A stretch of 64,000 nt of DNA from Bacteroidota bacterium (GTDB taxonomy: Bacteria > Bacteroidota > Bacteroidia > Bacteroidales > B39-G9). The notes beneath the pieces are model-generated. The model was not told the DNA's origin. It did no database searches and saw only the letters and a list, made by a program, of their open reading frames with translations. Numbering within the stretch: the stretch's first letter is position 1; every line of letters starts with the position of its first letter. Made by a program: the position numbers and the translations under genes. The stretch spans positions 1 through 64,000 of the forward strand of contig JADFUR010000020.1 in NCBI GenBank assembly GCA_015222055.1. The letters run 5' to 3'. Shown in pieces: positions 45,391-55,054 of the stretch.

Positions 45391-47235
45391 ATGGATATTT
45401 TTAAGCAAAGAAAATATTTTATACAAATTATAATTATACTTATAAGCATAATTTATATTATACGTTTATTCGCATTACAAGTCGTTGACACTTCATACAA
45501 AATATCAGCAAGTAATAATGTTTTAAGACATATTACCCAATACCCTGCTAGAGGATTAGTCTACGACAGAAACGAGGAATTACTTGTATATAACCAAGCA
45601 GCCTATGATTTGATGATAGTCCCACGTCAACTTGAAGCTTTCGACACAACAGACTTTTGTAATATTATAAATATTTCGAAACAGCAATTAATTAAAGAAA
45701 TAAATAAGGCTAAAAAATATTCGTATTTTAAACCTTCTCTATTTTTAAAACAAATGTCATCTGTAACTTATGCAAAACTTCAGGAAAAACTATATAAATA
45801 TAAAGGCTTTTTTGTTCAAACAAGGACATTAAGGAAATATACTCAAAAAATTGCAGCACATGCTTTAGGTTATGTTGGTGAAGTTGATGAGGAAATTACC
45901 AAAAAAAAACCATATTATAAGCTTGGTGACTATATGGGAATTAGCGGAATTGAAAAGTCATATGAAAAAGAATTAAGAGGCAAAAAAGGTGTACAAATAT
46001 ACCTTGTTGATGTTCATAACAGAATAAAAGGAAATTATAAAAAAGGAAAATATGATACTAATGCTGTTGCCGGAGCAAACATAACAACTACATTAGATGC
46101 AAATTTACAAGAATATGGCGAAAAATTAATGCAGAATAAGAAAGGAAGTATTGTCGCTATTGAGCCATCAACAGGCGAAATATTAACAATGGTTACCAGC
46201 CCATCATATAATCCTGCTTTATTAGTAGGTAGAATAAGAACAAAAAATTATTTAAACCTACTTAAAGATACATTAAAACCCTTATTTAACAGAGCTGTAA
46301 TGGCAAAATATCCTCCCGGATCAACATTTAAAATTATAACAGCTTTGGTAGGATTACAAGAAAAAGTGCTTTACAAAAATACTCTATACTCTTGTCATGG
46401 AGGTTATCATTACGGCAGACAAATAGTTGGCTGTCATAATCATCCTTCTCCTTTAGATTTAACTCATGCAATTCAGTATTCATGCAATGCATATTTCTGT
46501 AATGTTTACCGAAGTATTATTGATAATCCTGAATTTACATCTGCCGATGAAGGTTTTAAAGTATGGAGAGACTATGTTACATCGTTTGGACTTGGAAATA
46601 AACTCGGGACTGACTTTGCAAACGAACTGAGCGGAAATATTCCCACCACCAAATATTATGACAAGTATTATGGACATGGTCATTGGAGTTCACTTACAAC
46701 GCTTTCTCTTTCTATTGGGCAAGGAGAATTAGGAATTACTCCTCTCCAACTGGCAAATATGACCAGTACCGTTGCAAACAGAGGATTTTACTATACACCT
46801 CATTTAATAAAAAAAATAAGTAGTAAAAAAAATATTGACGAAAAATTTTTAGTTCAGCGTTATACAAAAATTGACTCTTCATATTTCCCAATAGTTATTG
46901 ATGGTATGGAAAAAGTTATTAATGGTGAGGCAGGAAGCACTGCAAGAATTGCAAAAATTAAAGACATAATTGTTTGCGGTAAAACAGGAACAGCTCAAAA
47001 TCCTCATGGTGATAATCATTCAATTTTTATTGCATTTGCACCAAAAGACAATCCTAAAATAGCTATTGCTGTATTTATTGAAAATGGAGGATATGGTGCA
47101 AGATGGGCTGCACCTACTGCCAGCTTAATGATTGAAAAATATCTAAAAAAAAATATTTCCAGAAAATGGTTGGAAAACTATATACTTAATTGTGATTTAA
47201 TAAATGAACAAACGCAAGACAAACATATGGAATAA
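45391..47235 (+). CDS. mrdA: Penicillin-binding protein 2 (elongasome transpeptidase)
   Basis: This class B PBP has 614 residues: an N-terminal transmembrane helix (about residues 10-30), a dimerisation region with PARGLVYDRNEELLVYNQAAYDL, and the transpeptidase domain. Active-site motifs are YPPGSTFKIITALVG (S-x-x-K, about residues 310-323), SCNAYFCNVY (S-x-N) and VCGKTGTAQNPHGDNHSIF (K-T-G, near 532). It cross-links peptidoglycan during rod elongation together with RodA. Its 3' end overlaps rodA by 32 bases. Confidence 0.95.
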   Translation: MDIFKQRKYFIQIIIILISIIYIIRLFALQVVDTSYKISASNNVLRHITQYPARGLVYDRNEELLVYNQAAYDLMIVPRQLEAFDTTDFCNIINISKQQLIKEINKAKKYSYFKPSLFLKQMSSVTYAKLQEKLYKYKGFFVQTRTLRKYTQKIAAHALGYVGEVDEEITKKKPYYKLGDYMGISGIEKSYEKELRGKKGVQIYLVDVHNRIKGNYKKGKYDTNAVAGANITTTLDANLQEYGEKLMQNKKGSIVAIEPSTGEILTMVTSPSYNPALLVGRIRTKNYLNLLKDTLKPLFNRAVMAKYPPGSTFKIITALVGLQEKVLYKNTLYSCHGGYHYGRQIVGCHNHPSPLDLTHAIQYSCNAYFCNVYRSIIDNPEFTSADEGFKVWRDYVTSFGLGNKLGTDFANELSGNIPTTKYYDKYYGHGHWSSLTTLSLSIGQGELGITPLQLANMTSTVANRGFYYTPHLIKKISSKKNIDEKFLVQRYTKIDSSYFPIVIDGMEKVINGEAGSTARIAKIKDIIVCGKTGTAQNPHGDNHSIFIAFAPKDNPKIAIAVFIENGGYGARWAAPTASLMIEKYLKKNISRKWLENYILNCDLINEQTQDKHME

Positions 47236-48631
47236 TATTGACTGGATAACAGTTTTACTTTATATAACCCTAATTATTTTTGGTTGGTTAAGTATCTACT
47301 CAGCTGTATATAATGATGGTCATCAAAGCATTTTTGACATAACGCAACGCTATGGCAAACAGCTACTATGGATTTCTGCTTCATTTATATTAATTCTTAT
47401 AGTCTTTTTAATTGATGTAAAATTTTATAGCCTTTTTGCATACTTTATCTACATTGCTACAATACTATTATTAATATCAGTTTTATTTTTAGGTAAAGAA
47501 GTTCATGGAGCCCGCTCATGGTTTGAAATTGGCAACTTTAGAGTTCAACCTTCCGAATTTGCAAAAGTTGCAACAAGCATTGTATTAGCTAAATATATGA
47601 GTTCATATAATCAAAAATTTAAAAAATTTAAAAACCTTTTCACTTTAGCTATAATTATACTTACCCCAGTTGTATTAATCTTTTTGCAAAATGATACCGG
47701 TTCGGCTTTAGTTTATTTTGCATTCATTCTCGTTCTTTATCGAGAAGGATTATCAATTAATTATATTTTTATTGGAATTTTGATTGCTGTTCTTTTTATT
47801 GTATCACTTTTAGTAGATAAATTAATAATATTATTTTCTATAGAAATAATTGCCATTATTATTTTTGCCTTTAGAAATAAAAAAATAAAAAATATTATTA
47901 TAACACTAATTACTATTTCTTCAGCGACATTTGTTGTTTGGGGAATTAACAAAATTTTCAGTTTTAATCTATCGTTTTATATCGTCAACTTAATAGGATT
48001 AACTTTATCAACAATAATATTGAGTATTTTTGCTTATTGGAATAAAATGAATTACATTTTTATTATACTTGGAATTTTATACTCATCCATACTATTCACT
48101 AACTCTGTTGGCTATTTTTTTAATAATATTTTAGAACCTCATCAACAAACAAGAATAAATATCCTTCTAGGAATAAAAAAAGACCCATTAGGAACAGGAT
48201 ACAATGTTAATCAGTCGAAAATTGCGATTGGATCTGGAGGATTTTCAGGGAAAGGCTTTTTACAAGGGACTCAAACAAAATTTAACTTTGTCCCAGAGCA
48301 AAGCACAGACTTTATTTTTTGTACTATTGGTGAAGAAAGTGGCTTTATTGGAACATCAATAGTAATATTACTATTCGTCTCCCTTTTGATGAGAATTATA
48401 TATCTCGCTGAACGGCAGCGTTCAAAATTTAGCAGAATATACGGCTATTGTGTTGCGTCAATAATATTCTTTCATTTTGTAATAAATATTGGAATGACTA
48501 TTGGTATAACACCAGTTATTGGTATTCCTTTACCATTTTTTAGCTACGGAGGTTCTTCTTTATGGGCTTTTACTATTTTGTTGTTTATATTTATTAGATT
48601 GGATGCAAGCCGTTTAGATCTATTTGCTTAA
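47204..48631 (+). CDS. rodA: Peptidoglycan glycosyltransferase RodA
   Basis: This SEDS-family polymerase has 475 residues and multiple membrane helices. SEDS motifs include GARSWFEIGNFRVQPSEFAKV (about residues 102-122), FLQNDTGSALVYFAF (catalytic Asp region), IAIGSGGFSGKGFLQGTQTKFNFVPEQSTDFIF and GITPVIGIPLPFFSYGGSS. The extra helices in the middle (about residues 185-310) make it longer than E. coli RodA, as is usual in Bacteroidales. The start overlaps mrdA, implying coupled synthesis of the polymerase and transpeptidase. It is the last gene of the operon. Confidence 0.95.
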   Translation: MNKRKTNIWNNIDWITVLLYITLIIFGWLSIYSAVYNDGHQSIFDITQRYGKQLLWISASFILILIVFLIDVKFYSLFAYFIYIATILLLISVLFLGKEVHGARSWFEIGNFRVQPSEFAKVATSIVLAKYMSSYNQKFKKFKNLFTLAIIILTPVVLIFLQNDTGSALVYFAFILVLYREGLSINYIFIGILIAVLFIVSLLVDKLIILFSIEIIAIIIFAFRNKKIKNIIITLITISSATFVVWGINKIFSFNLSFYIVNLIGLTLSTIILSIFAYWNKMNYIFIILGILYSSILFTNSVGYFFNNILEPHQQTRINILLGIKKDPLGTGYNVNQSKIAIGSGGFSGKGFLQGTQTKFNFVPEQSTDFIFCTIGEESGFIGTSIVILLFVSLLMRIIYLAERQRSKFSRIYGYCVASIIFFHFVINIGMTIGITPVIGIPLPFFSYGGSSLWAFTILLFIFIRLDASRLDLFA

Positions 48632-48846
48632 TTCCCTTGTTTAAAATATTTTTGACAACTAAAAAAAACGCAATATATGATTCAAAATTCTATATAAAAA
48701 AAATGAAGTCTAAAAAAAAATTCAGAAATAGACAATCTTTGCACCTAAAATTCTTCTAAAGAACCCATTATTAGTTCAGAATTTTATTCACAAATTTTAC
48801 TCATTCCTGAATTTCTGTATTTTTATCTTATATCTAATTCAGATTA

Positions 48847-50091
48847 TTACATGTTTTTATCTACATATACAGTAAGTTTACCTAAAGAGTTAACATAGCT
48901 ACCAAATTCATTATCATACCAGCCAAAAATTGTTGCATGAGTAACCGGCATTCTTACATCCTGAGCATTTGTGATGCCAAGATTTTGAAGCATTTTTGCT
49001 GAAATGTCAGTAAATCCGGTACGAGTATGTGTTTCAAATCCTTCAAGAACAACTGCTGCTCTTCTTCCGATTATGTCAGCAGAAACATTTTGCTTATCAG
49101 TATATACCAATAAATCTTTTTGTGAGCCTTGTGCTGCATTTTTATAAATATCATTAATGTAATTTCTGTTTATAAGCGGATCTCCCGATTCTGTAAGAGA
49201 TGTATGAAAAGTAACATTAAGAATTATTAACGAAGCTGTATTAGTCGGAATTCTAATAGAATCAGCCATAAAACCAACACTTTGTATTTCGGGAATAACA
49301 TATTCGAGAGCCTTAGCGGCACCGGTTGAAGTAAGAATAATATTATTAAAAATTGATCGTGATTTTCTTAAATCGCCCTCATTTGCTTTTGGAACAGAAT
49401 CTAATATGCTTTGAGTGCTGGTAGAAGCATGAATGGTTGACATTGAAGCAGTAAGAATATTAGAAGTTCCTTTATTTTCGAGAAGAGGTTTTATCATGTG
49501 AGACAAACCTGTAGTAGTGCAACTTGCAGCTGATATAACATCATGCTTCATAGGATCAAAATCTAAATGATTTATTCCATAAACAAGCATTGCACTATCT
49601 TCTGGCATCTTTAACAAAGAATCTTTAATTTTAAAAGGAGCACTAACAATAACCTTTTCTGCTCCTGCAGCCAAATGACCTCTTACACTGCCTTTTTTAG
49701 TGTCAACAGGCGAAGTAGGATCTTTATAAGCACCTGTACAATCAACCACCAGACGAACTCCTTCTCTTCCCCAATTAATATCTTTCGGATTTCTTTCTTT
49801 ATTAAGTATTTTTACCGGCATACCATTTACTTCAAGCATTCCTTCTTTTTCATCAACAACCTTAATCTTAAAATTGTTTTTGGAATCCCCATACAAAAAT
49901 CTACTCAATTCTCCATACGTAGAATCTGTTTCAATTATGTGAACAACAGCATCAAGGCTTTTACCAATTTCTCGTCCAACATTCACAACAAATCCATCGA
50001 AATGTTTTATAGACAAATGATTCCACAGAGTTAATTTACCTATTCTGCCCAAGCCGTTAATACCTAATAAATTTTTATCTTTAAAGTCCAT
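48847..50091 (-). CDS. Divergent second glyceraldehyde-3-phosphate dehydrogenase
   Basis: This 414-residue GAPDH-fold protein is distinct from gapA. It retains GINGLGRIGKLTLW (NAD-binding), IISAASCTTTGLSHMIKPL-like active-site segment SAASCTTTGLSHM with the catalytic Cys, STIHASTSTQSILDS with the catalytic His, IRIPTNTASLIILNV and IFGWYDNEFGSYVNSLGKL. The canonical C-T-T-N-C has become C-T-T-T-G, the GD-type S-loop residues differ, and several insertions lengthen it by about 80 residues. It may use a different cofactor or substrate, or work in the gluconeogenic direction. It lies 24 bases downstream of the large PPDK-like gene and is almost certainly co-transcribed with it. Confidence 0.85.
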   Translation of the reverse strand: MDFKDKNLLGINGLGRIGKLTLWNHLSIKHFDGFVVNVGREIGKSLDAVVHIIETDSTYGELSRFLYGDSKNNFKIKVVDEKEGMLEVNGMPVKILNKERNPKDINWGREGVRLVVDCTGAYKDPTSPVDTKKGSVRGHLAAGAEKVIVSAPFKIKDSLLKMPEDSAMLVYGINHLDFDPMKHDVISAASCTTTGLSHMIKPLLENKGTSNILTASMSTIHASTSTQSILDSVPKANEGDLRKSRSIFNNIILTSTGAAKALEYVIPEIQSVGFMADSIRIPTNTASLIILNVTFHTSLTESGDPLINRNYINDIYKNAAQGSQKDLLVYTDKQNVSADIIGRRAAVVLEGFETHTRTGFTDISAKMLQNLGITNAQDVRMPVTHATIFGWYDNEFGSYVNSLGKLTVYVDKNM

Positions 50092-50115
50092 AATTATTTA
50101 AAATTTAATTAATTA

Positions 50116-53100
50116 TTAATATTCTTTTTTATTTAATTTATCATACAAAATTTCAGTATTTTCAATAGAATAATTACCCTTGTAAATATTTCCTAAACTT
50201 CCATCTATGGCAATTTCATCCCCTGCTTTAAAAATATGTCCATTTATGCTACATTCTTTTTTAGTTTCGTAAACCAACAATTCTCTACAATTGACAACAC
50301 AAACCTTTCCTAACCTGACAGCAGTAACTGCCGCATGAGATGTTGCACCGCCTTTAGCAGTAAGTAATCCGGCACATTCAAAAATCATTCCTATATCATC
50401 AGGAACAGTGTCTGGTCTAACTAGAATTAAATTTTTTTCAGGATATTTTTCAGCAAAATACTTTAGGTCTTCCATATCAAAAGTTAGAATACCATTTAAA
50501 GCTCCTCCACCAATTCCAATTCCTCTTCCCACTCTTATCATATTTTTCAACAATGAAGAAAAAACATCAATATTTGTATTCTCTCTTATATTTTGATCTC
50601 TTGTTTGAAGAATATATAAATCGTCAGGGTTTTCCGACTCAAAAGTAAACTCAATTTCTTGATGACTAAAGCCATGATTTTCTGTCATTTCTTTAGCAAT
50701 TCGATAAACTTTTTTATAAATAAGTGGAAAAGCTTCTTGCAAAGAAGTACCTTCTAATTTCAATTGCTTACGTTGAGTCTTTCCTATTGGGAGAGCATGA
50801 ACAAGACCTGATACTATATCTTCACCCTGTCCACACAAAGTAAAGTCTCCATAAAGATGAACCCCAGGTCTGTGTCTGTTTGGATTATGAGTAAATACAA
50901 CACCTGTTCCTGAAGTTTCATAAAGGTTTCCTAAAATCATTTTTTGAATAATAACGGCTGTTCCCCACTCATCTGCTATCTGAAGATATTCTCGATATAC
51001 TCTTGCCCTCTTAGATGACCAAGAATCTAAAACAATAGAAATAGTTTTCTTTAACTGCAAAAACACATCTTCTTCAAACTTAATATTATGTTGTTTGAGA
51101 ACATTTTTGTATGCATGGGCTATAGTTTTGATTTGTTCTGGTTTTAAATTAATTTTTTTCTTAACATTATATTTTAATTTATAATCAGAAATTATTTTAT
51201 CAAAAACATCTCGGTGTATACCCATTGACATTCCCCAACTTTGCAATAACCTACGATAACAATCCCAAGCACACCAAGCATAACATTTTTGTTTGCTGAG
51301 ATTTTCTGCTATTTCTTCGTTCATCCCTACATTAAGGAAGGTATCCATGGCTCCCGGCATAGAAATTACACCTCCTGATCGTACAGAAAACAACAAAGGA
51401 TTTTTAGGGTTACCAAACTGCTTTCCTGTAATTTTTTCTATTCGCTTTATTTGTTTTTTTATCAAAGCATCCATTTCTTGTGAAAGGTAAGAATGAAATG
51501 CAACAGCTTTTCTCCTTCTGAAAACTTCAGTAGTAAGAACAAATCCCGGAGGTACCGGAAATCCAGCAAGATATAATTTCTTTAGAAAAAAAGCTTTTGA
51601 CCCAAGAAATATTTGGTTATCTGTTAATAAATTTTCTTTATTAAAAGGATTAATAATCAAGTTCGAATTATATGACATAACATCGTTAATAATTTCGGGA
51701 GTAAAATTATCAACCATATTATTTAAAGAATTTAAAATATTTGAAATAAAATTATCTAAAGCTTTTAACAAAAATGCATTAGAGATAATATCCCTATAAA
51801 ACTCTTCCGATTTTTTTATAATCAGCGTCCTCTTTTCTTTTTCTAAAGCTTTCTTATCAATCTTAAAAATCTGAGGAATAACCACTCCTAAAGAATATTC
51901 ATACGAGCGTATAAAATATTTATTAATTATCTCTTTTATGCTAACAGCCATAAACTGAAATATGTTATGATACTGACTGAGAGAAAAACTGGCTGAAGTA
52001 AGACTGTATTTAAACATTTGCAGGTTAGAATCAAATCCCTGATTTACAATGCCATCTAATTTCATACCCTGCTTAAAATATTCTAGAACAGTATAAATCT
52101 GATTTAATGTTTTTGCAGAAATATAATCTAGGTATATTTCTTCAATAATTTTTTCCATTAGCCTTGAAGCAACTCTTTCAAGTCTAAAAACATGCCCCAA
52201 TGCTTCGAATTTAACTTCTCTGTACATACCATACATCGAAGGAATACCAAATGCAATATGTCGTTTATGATAAATATTTTCCCAGCCATCTGTAATATCC
52301 GAGCTAAAAATAATATTATTGAGTTTTTCGATATATTGATAAACAATTTTTAAAGATTTATGGTAATCTTTATGGTCAAGAGAATTTCGTAAAACATTAA
52401 TTTCTTCTGGTTTAAAAAAATTATACTTACTAAGAACACTTAAAATATTTATAGTATCAAAGGAATACTTTTCTCTAAGCAAAACATATAAGTTACAAAC
52501 ACATTTGAATCTTTTCTTGTCAAGTTCATTATTGCTAGGATATTTTTCAAGAATGGCATCCAATTTCTCTTTTTCAAATTCTAAAAATTTTTCTGGCCTA
52601 CATTTATATTTCTTACACAAATCGTTTACCATTTTATGAACAGGTGCATACCACCTTCCATTAATATCAATTGATTCGTAAACATCTTGTGGTAAAAATC
52701 TTTTTAATGTATTTAAATCTCCATCGTACCAAAAATTAAAAACTTTTTTTACAATATCTATAAGAGTGTTATTACTCTCAACATGTACTTGTTTTCTCAA
52801 AAAATGTAATAATTTGTCATTTCTATGAGACAATTCGTCCATAGTGGTAGTAACCTTTCTGATATCACCTTCGGCTCCTATTTCATTAAAATAAACAGGA
52901 AAAATTCTTGTGAGTTGTTTTACTTTTTGAAAATGAGGGACAATATTAGAATTTAATATTTTTGTAACATCTCTCTGAAAAAGGTCAGTATCAGAAATAT
53001 AAATACCTCCCAATCGAAGGTTTACAATAAGTGAAGACAATAGTTTGACAGGTATTGATGAAGCAGTTTCTATTAATTCAAGCCATACTCTAATATTTTT

Positions 53101-54249
53101 AATATGGTTTTGGTTAACCTGCATCTGCCAATTATCCTTCATATAAACTACTCCTGGAGTTTCAAAACCAAAATCTATAAGTTTTTTTTCAAAATAATTC
53201 ACTCTGAATTTATCTTCAGAATCATCAAGTTCAATAATTTTCTTCCCTAGCGTACTTATACAATCCAGAATTGCAGAAATATGCTCCTTTTTAAATTCTT
53301 TAAATAATACAAAAATCTTATCAATATATTGAAATATCTGATTTAGCTCTATTTCATTAATAACATTTTTAAGCAAGTTGTTAATATCTCCTATAATTCT
53401 ATCTTTCAAATTATCGAGTCCCTCAAGATGGAGAATATAAAAGGTATAATAAAATTTTTCTCTAAATGTTTCAAATTTATTCGAAAAATAACGAAAAGAA
53501 TTAGCTATATCATTAAATGATGGGATCTTTTCCACAATATCCTCACTTGACTTTGCTTGCTCAAGTTCTTTTTTTAATTTTTTATAGTATTGCTTTCCAA
53601 ATTCGGAAACTGCTTCAGTATAATCATGCTCAAATAACGATTCTTTTTCTTTATACCATTTTTCAATTTTAGATGTATCTTCCCAAAAAGCAATATTGTA
53701 TTCGAAAACTTTTTTAGTTAAAGAAAACAACATTTCTTTAAATTCCGGTATTTTAGATACTATTACAGTATGTTTTTTAAAATAAACTGAGCTGTGAATA
53801 AAACATTCTTTGTTATTTTCAATACTTTTATTTAAAACATTAAGTAATTCTATTACAACTGATTTGTATACTACATTACTCTCGCAAATCAACTCAATAA
53901 ACTCTAGAATAGTCCTTACAAGTTGTTCTTTTAAATTCACTTTAATTTTTTTGTGAAACAAATCACGAAAAATATCTGTAAGTACAAGAAAAGCTTCTTC
54001 TGCACAGTCTAAAGTAATATAGAACCAAAAATCTTTTAAAACAATTTTGCGTAGTTCGTCAACTACAAAACTATAATTTGAATAAGGATGGTAAATTTCT
54101 TTAATACATTCTTCAGTTCTTTTATGAATTCCCCAATGGCTTTTTGAAAGTTCAATAAACGCTTTATACTTATCAGGGATGGTAAATTTCACTTTCCTTG
54201 TTTCTGCCAAATTTACTTCAAGGGCTTCTGATTTAAGTTGTTCTTTCAT
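50116..54249 (-). CDS. Giant PPDK-like protein: unknown N-terminal region, ATP-grasp and phosphohistidine domains, no PEP barrel
   Basis: This protein has 1377 residues. Residues from about 875 to 1260 match the nucleotide-binding domain of pyruvate phosphate dikinase: LGSKAFFLKKLYLAGFPVPPGF, LLFSVRSGGVISMPGAMDTF, CAWDCYRRLLQSWG, ADEWGTAVIIQKMILGN, GTGVVFTHNP, CGQGEDIVSG and a final LYILQTRDQN. Residues about 1280-1360 match the swivelling phosphohistidine domain, with GGATSHAAV (His near 1305) and KAGDEIAIDGSLGNIY. The C-terminal PEP/pyruvate TIM barrel of PPDK is absent: the protein stops 72 residues after the His. The first about 870 residues are largely helical, Lys/Glu/Phe-rich, without signal peptide or a family I recognise. 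It may phosphorylate an acceptor bound by the N-terminal region. Operon with a second GAPDH. Confidence 0.8.
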   Translation of the reverse strand: MKEQLKSEALEVNLAETRKVKFTIPDKYKAFIELSKSHWGIHKRTEECIKEIYHPYSNYSFVVDELRKIVLKDFWFYITLDCAEEAFLVLTDIFRDLFHKKIKVNLKEQLVRTILEFIELICESNVVYKSVVIELLNVLNKSIENNKECFIHSSVYFKKHTVIVSKIPEFKEMLFSLTKKVFEYNIAFWEDTSKIEKWYKEKESLFEHDYTEAVSEFGKQYYKKLKKELEQAKSSEDIVEKIPSFNDIANSFRYFSNKFETFREKFYYTFYILHLEGLDNLKDRIIGDINNLLKNVINEIELNQIFQYIDKIFVLFKEFKKEHISAILDCISTLGKKIIELDDSEDKFRVNYFEKKLIDFGFETPGVVYMKDNWQMQVNQNHIKNIRVWLELIETASSIPVKLLSSLIVNLRLGGIYISDTDLFQRDVTKILNSNIVPHFQKVKQLTRIFPVYFNEIGAEGDIRKVTTTMDELSHRNDKLLHFLRKQVHVESNNTLIDIVKKVFNFWYDGDLNTLKRFLPQDVYESIDINGRWYAPVHKMVNDLCKKYKCRPEKFLEFEKEKLDAILEKYPSNNELDKKRFKCVCNLYVLLREKYSFDTINILSVLSKYNFFKPEEINVLRNSLDHKDYHKSLKIVYQYIEKLNNIIFSSDITDGWENIYHKRHIAFGIPSMYGMYREVKFEALGHVFRLERVASRLMEKIIEEIYLDYISAKTLNQIYTVLEYFKQGMKLDGIVNQGFDSNLQMFKYSLTSASFSLSQYHNIFQFMAVSIKEIINKYFIRSYEYSLGVVIPQIFKIDKKALEKEKRTLIIKKSEEFYRDIISNAFLLKALDNFISNILNSLNNMVDNFTPEIINDVMSYNSNLIINPFNKENLLTDNQIFLGSKAFFLKKLYLAGFPVPPGFVLTTEVFRRRKAVAFHSYLSQEMDALIKKQIKRIEKITGKQFGNPKNPLLFSVRSGGVISMPGAMDTFLNVGMNEEIAENLSKQKCYAWCAWDCYRRLLQSWGMSMGIHRDVFDKIISDYKLKYNVKKKINLKPEQIKTIAHAYKNVLKQHNIKFEEDVFLQLKKTISIVLDSWSSKRARVYREYLQIADEWGTAVIIQKMILGNLYETSGTGVVFTHNPNRHRPGVHLYGDFTLCGQGEDIVSGLVHALPIGKTQRKQLKLEGTSLQEAFPLIYKKVYRIAKEMTENHGFSHQEIEFTFESENPDDLYILQTRDQNIRENTNIDVFSSLLKNMIRVGRGIGIGGGALNGILTFDMEDLKYFAEKYPEKNLILVRPDTVPDDIGMIFECAGLLTAKGGATSHAAVTAVRLGKVCVVNCRELLVYETKKECSINGHIFKAGDEIAIDGSLGNIYKGNYSIENTEILYDKLNKKEY

Positions 54250-54398
54250 ATTACACCTCTATTTGTTAAGCTTAAAAATTAATCTGATTAATCTATAAAA
54301 TTATGTAGATTAAGAAACAAATAAACCTTTCATACAATGAAATGAAAACTATATTAAATCTTTGAAAAATCTATTTACTAAAAAAATTTAATAAAAAA

Positions 54399-54433
54399 AA
54401 TCCTGAATAATATATATAAAAATTTTCAGGATT
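54399..54433 (-). promoter_or_regulatory. Leader hairpin with T run, possible attenuator of the PPDK-like operon
   Basis: AATCCTGAA (54399-54407) and TTCAGGATT (54425-54433) form a 9-bp stem. Read on the minus strand it is followed by seven or more T residues, like an intrinsic terminator. It lies 150 bases upstream of the minus-strand start codon. A TAAATTTG -7 element (minus strand, 54442-54449) lies immediately upstream, so the transcript would begin at or in this hairpin. No gene ends nearby on the minus strand. Confidence 0.45.
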
Positions 54434-54618
54434 ATCATTTACAAATTTACATCTTTTATGAATAATATTAAAATTAATTCATATGAGATTATTTATAAAT
54501 TAATTTTAATCAAAATAATTAAAATCATATAAATTTATTTTTTAAGTATTTATAATTGACACATCAACCATTTATAACAGTCTCAAAACAAAATATATAG
54601 GAATCTAAATTAAAAAAT

Positions 54619-54663
54619 AACTATAAAATTAGTTGTATAACTATAAGTTTAGTTGTATATTTG
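54619..54663 (+). promoter_or_regulatory. Double BlaI-type operator overlapping the blaI promoter
   Basis: Two tandem 20-bp units (54619-54638 and 54639-54658) differ at 2 positions. Each contains an imperfect dyad of the form ACTATAA..TTAGT, the type of site bound by BlaI/MecI dimers. The -7 element TATATTTG (54656-54663) overlaps the end of the second unit and ends 4 bases before the blaI ATG. Binding of BlaI here would block its own promoter. Confidence 0.7.
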
Positions 54664-54667
54664 TTGT

Positions 54668-55054
54668 ATGAAAGAATTAACAAAGGCAGAAGAACAAATA
54701 ATTCAAATTCTCTGGGAAGAAAAAAAGGGATTTGTAAAAAACATTATTGAACATTTGCCAGAACCAAAGCCTGCATACAATACAGTATCTACAATAATCC
54801 GTATTTTAGAAAAAAAAGGTTTTGTTTCTCACAAGGCTTACGGTAAAACTTATGAGTATTATCCTTTAATTAGCAAAAAAAAATATACAAAAGTTTACTT
54901 CAAAAATTTTGTTCACAATTATTTCAGCAATTCCTTTCAACAAATGGTTTCTTTCTTTGCAAAAGAAGAGGATTTATCTTTAAGCGAAATGGAGGAAATG
55001 AAAAATATTATTGAAGAAGAAATTAATAAACAAAAAATTAATTCTCATGAATAG
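54668..55054 (+). CDS. blaI: BlaI/MecI/CopY-family transcriptional repressor
   Basis: This 128-residue repressor has an N-terminal winged helix (ELTKAEEQIIQILWEEKKGFVKNIIEHL, then PAYNTVSTIIRILEKKGFVSHKAYGKTYEYYPL) and a C-terminal dimerisation helix pair. In this family the paired membrane metalloprotease relieves repression on a stimulus. ATG 54668 is chosen over an upstream in-frame TTG because homology begins at MKELTKAEEQ. The -7 element ends 4 bases upstream, so the mRNA may be almost leaderless. It overlaps the M56 gene by 8 bases. Confidence 0.92.
   Translation: MKELTKAEEQIIQILWEEKKGFVKNIIEHLPEPKPAYNTVSTIIRILEKKGFVSHKAYGKTYEYYPLISKKKYTKVYFKNFVHNYFSNSFQQMVSFFAKEEDLSLSEMEEMKNIIEEEINKQKINSHE

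Noticed and set aside
47761-47952. Minus-strand ORF inside rodA
   Set aside because: It is a shadow of the well-supported rodA frame.
37644-50091. The two GAPDH genes as a recent duplication
   Set aside because: They differ in length, in the residues around the active-site Cys and throughout the NAD-binding domain. They are old paralogues or of separate origin.
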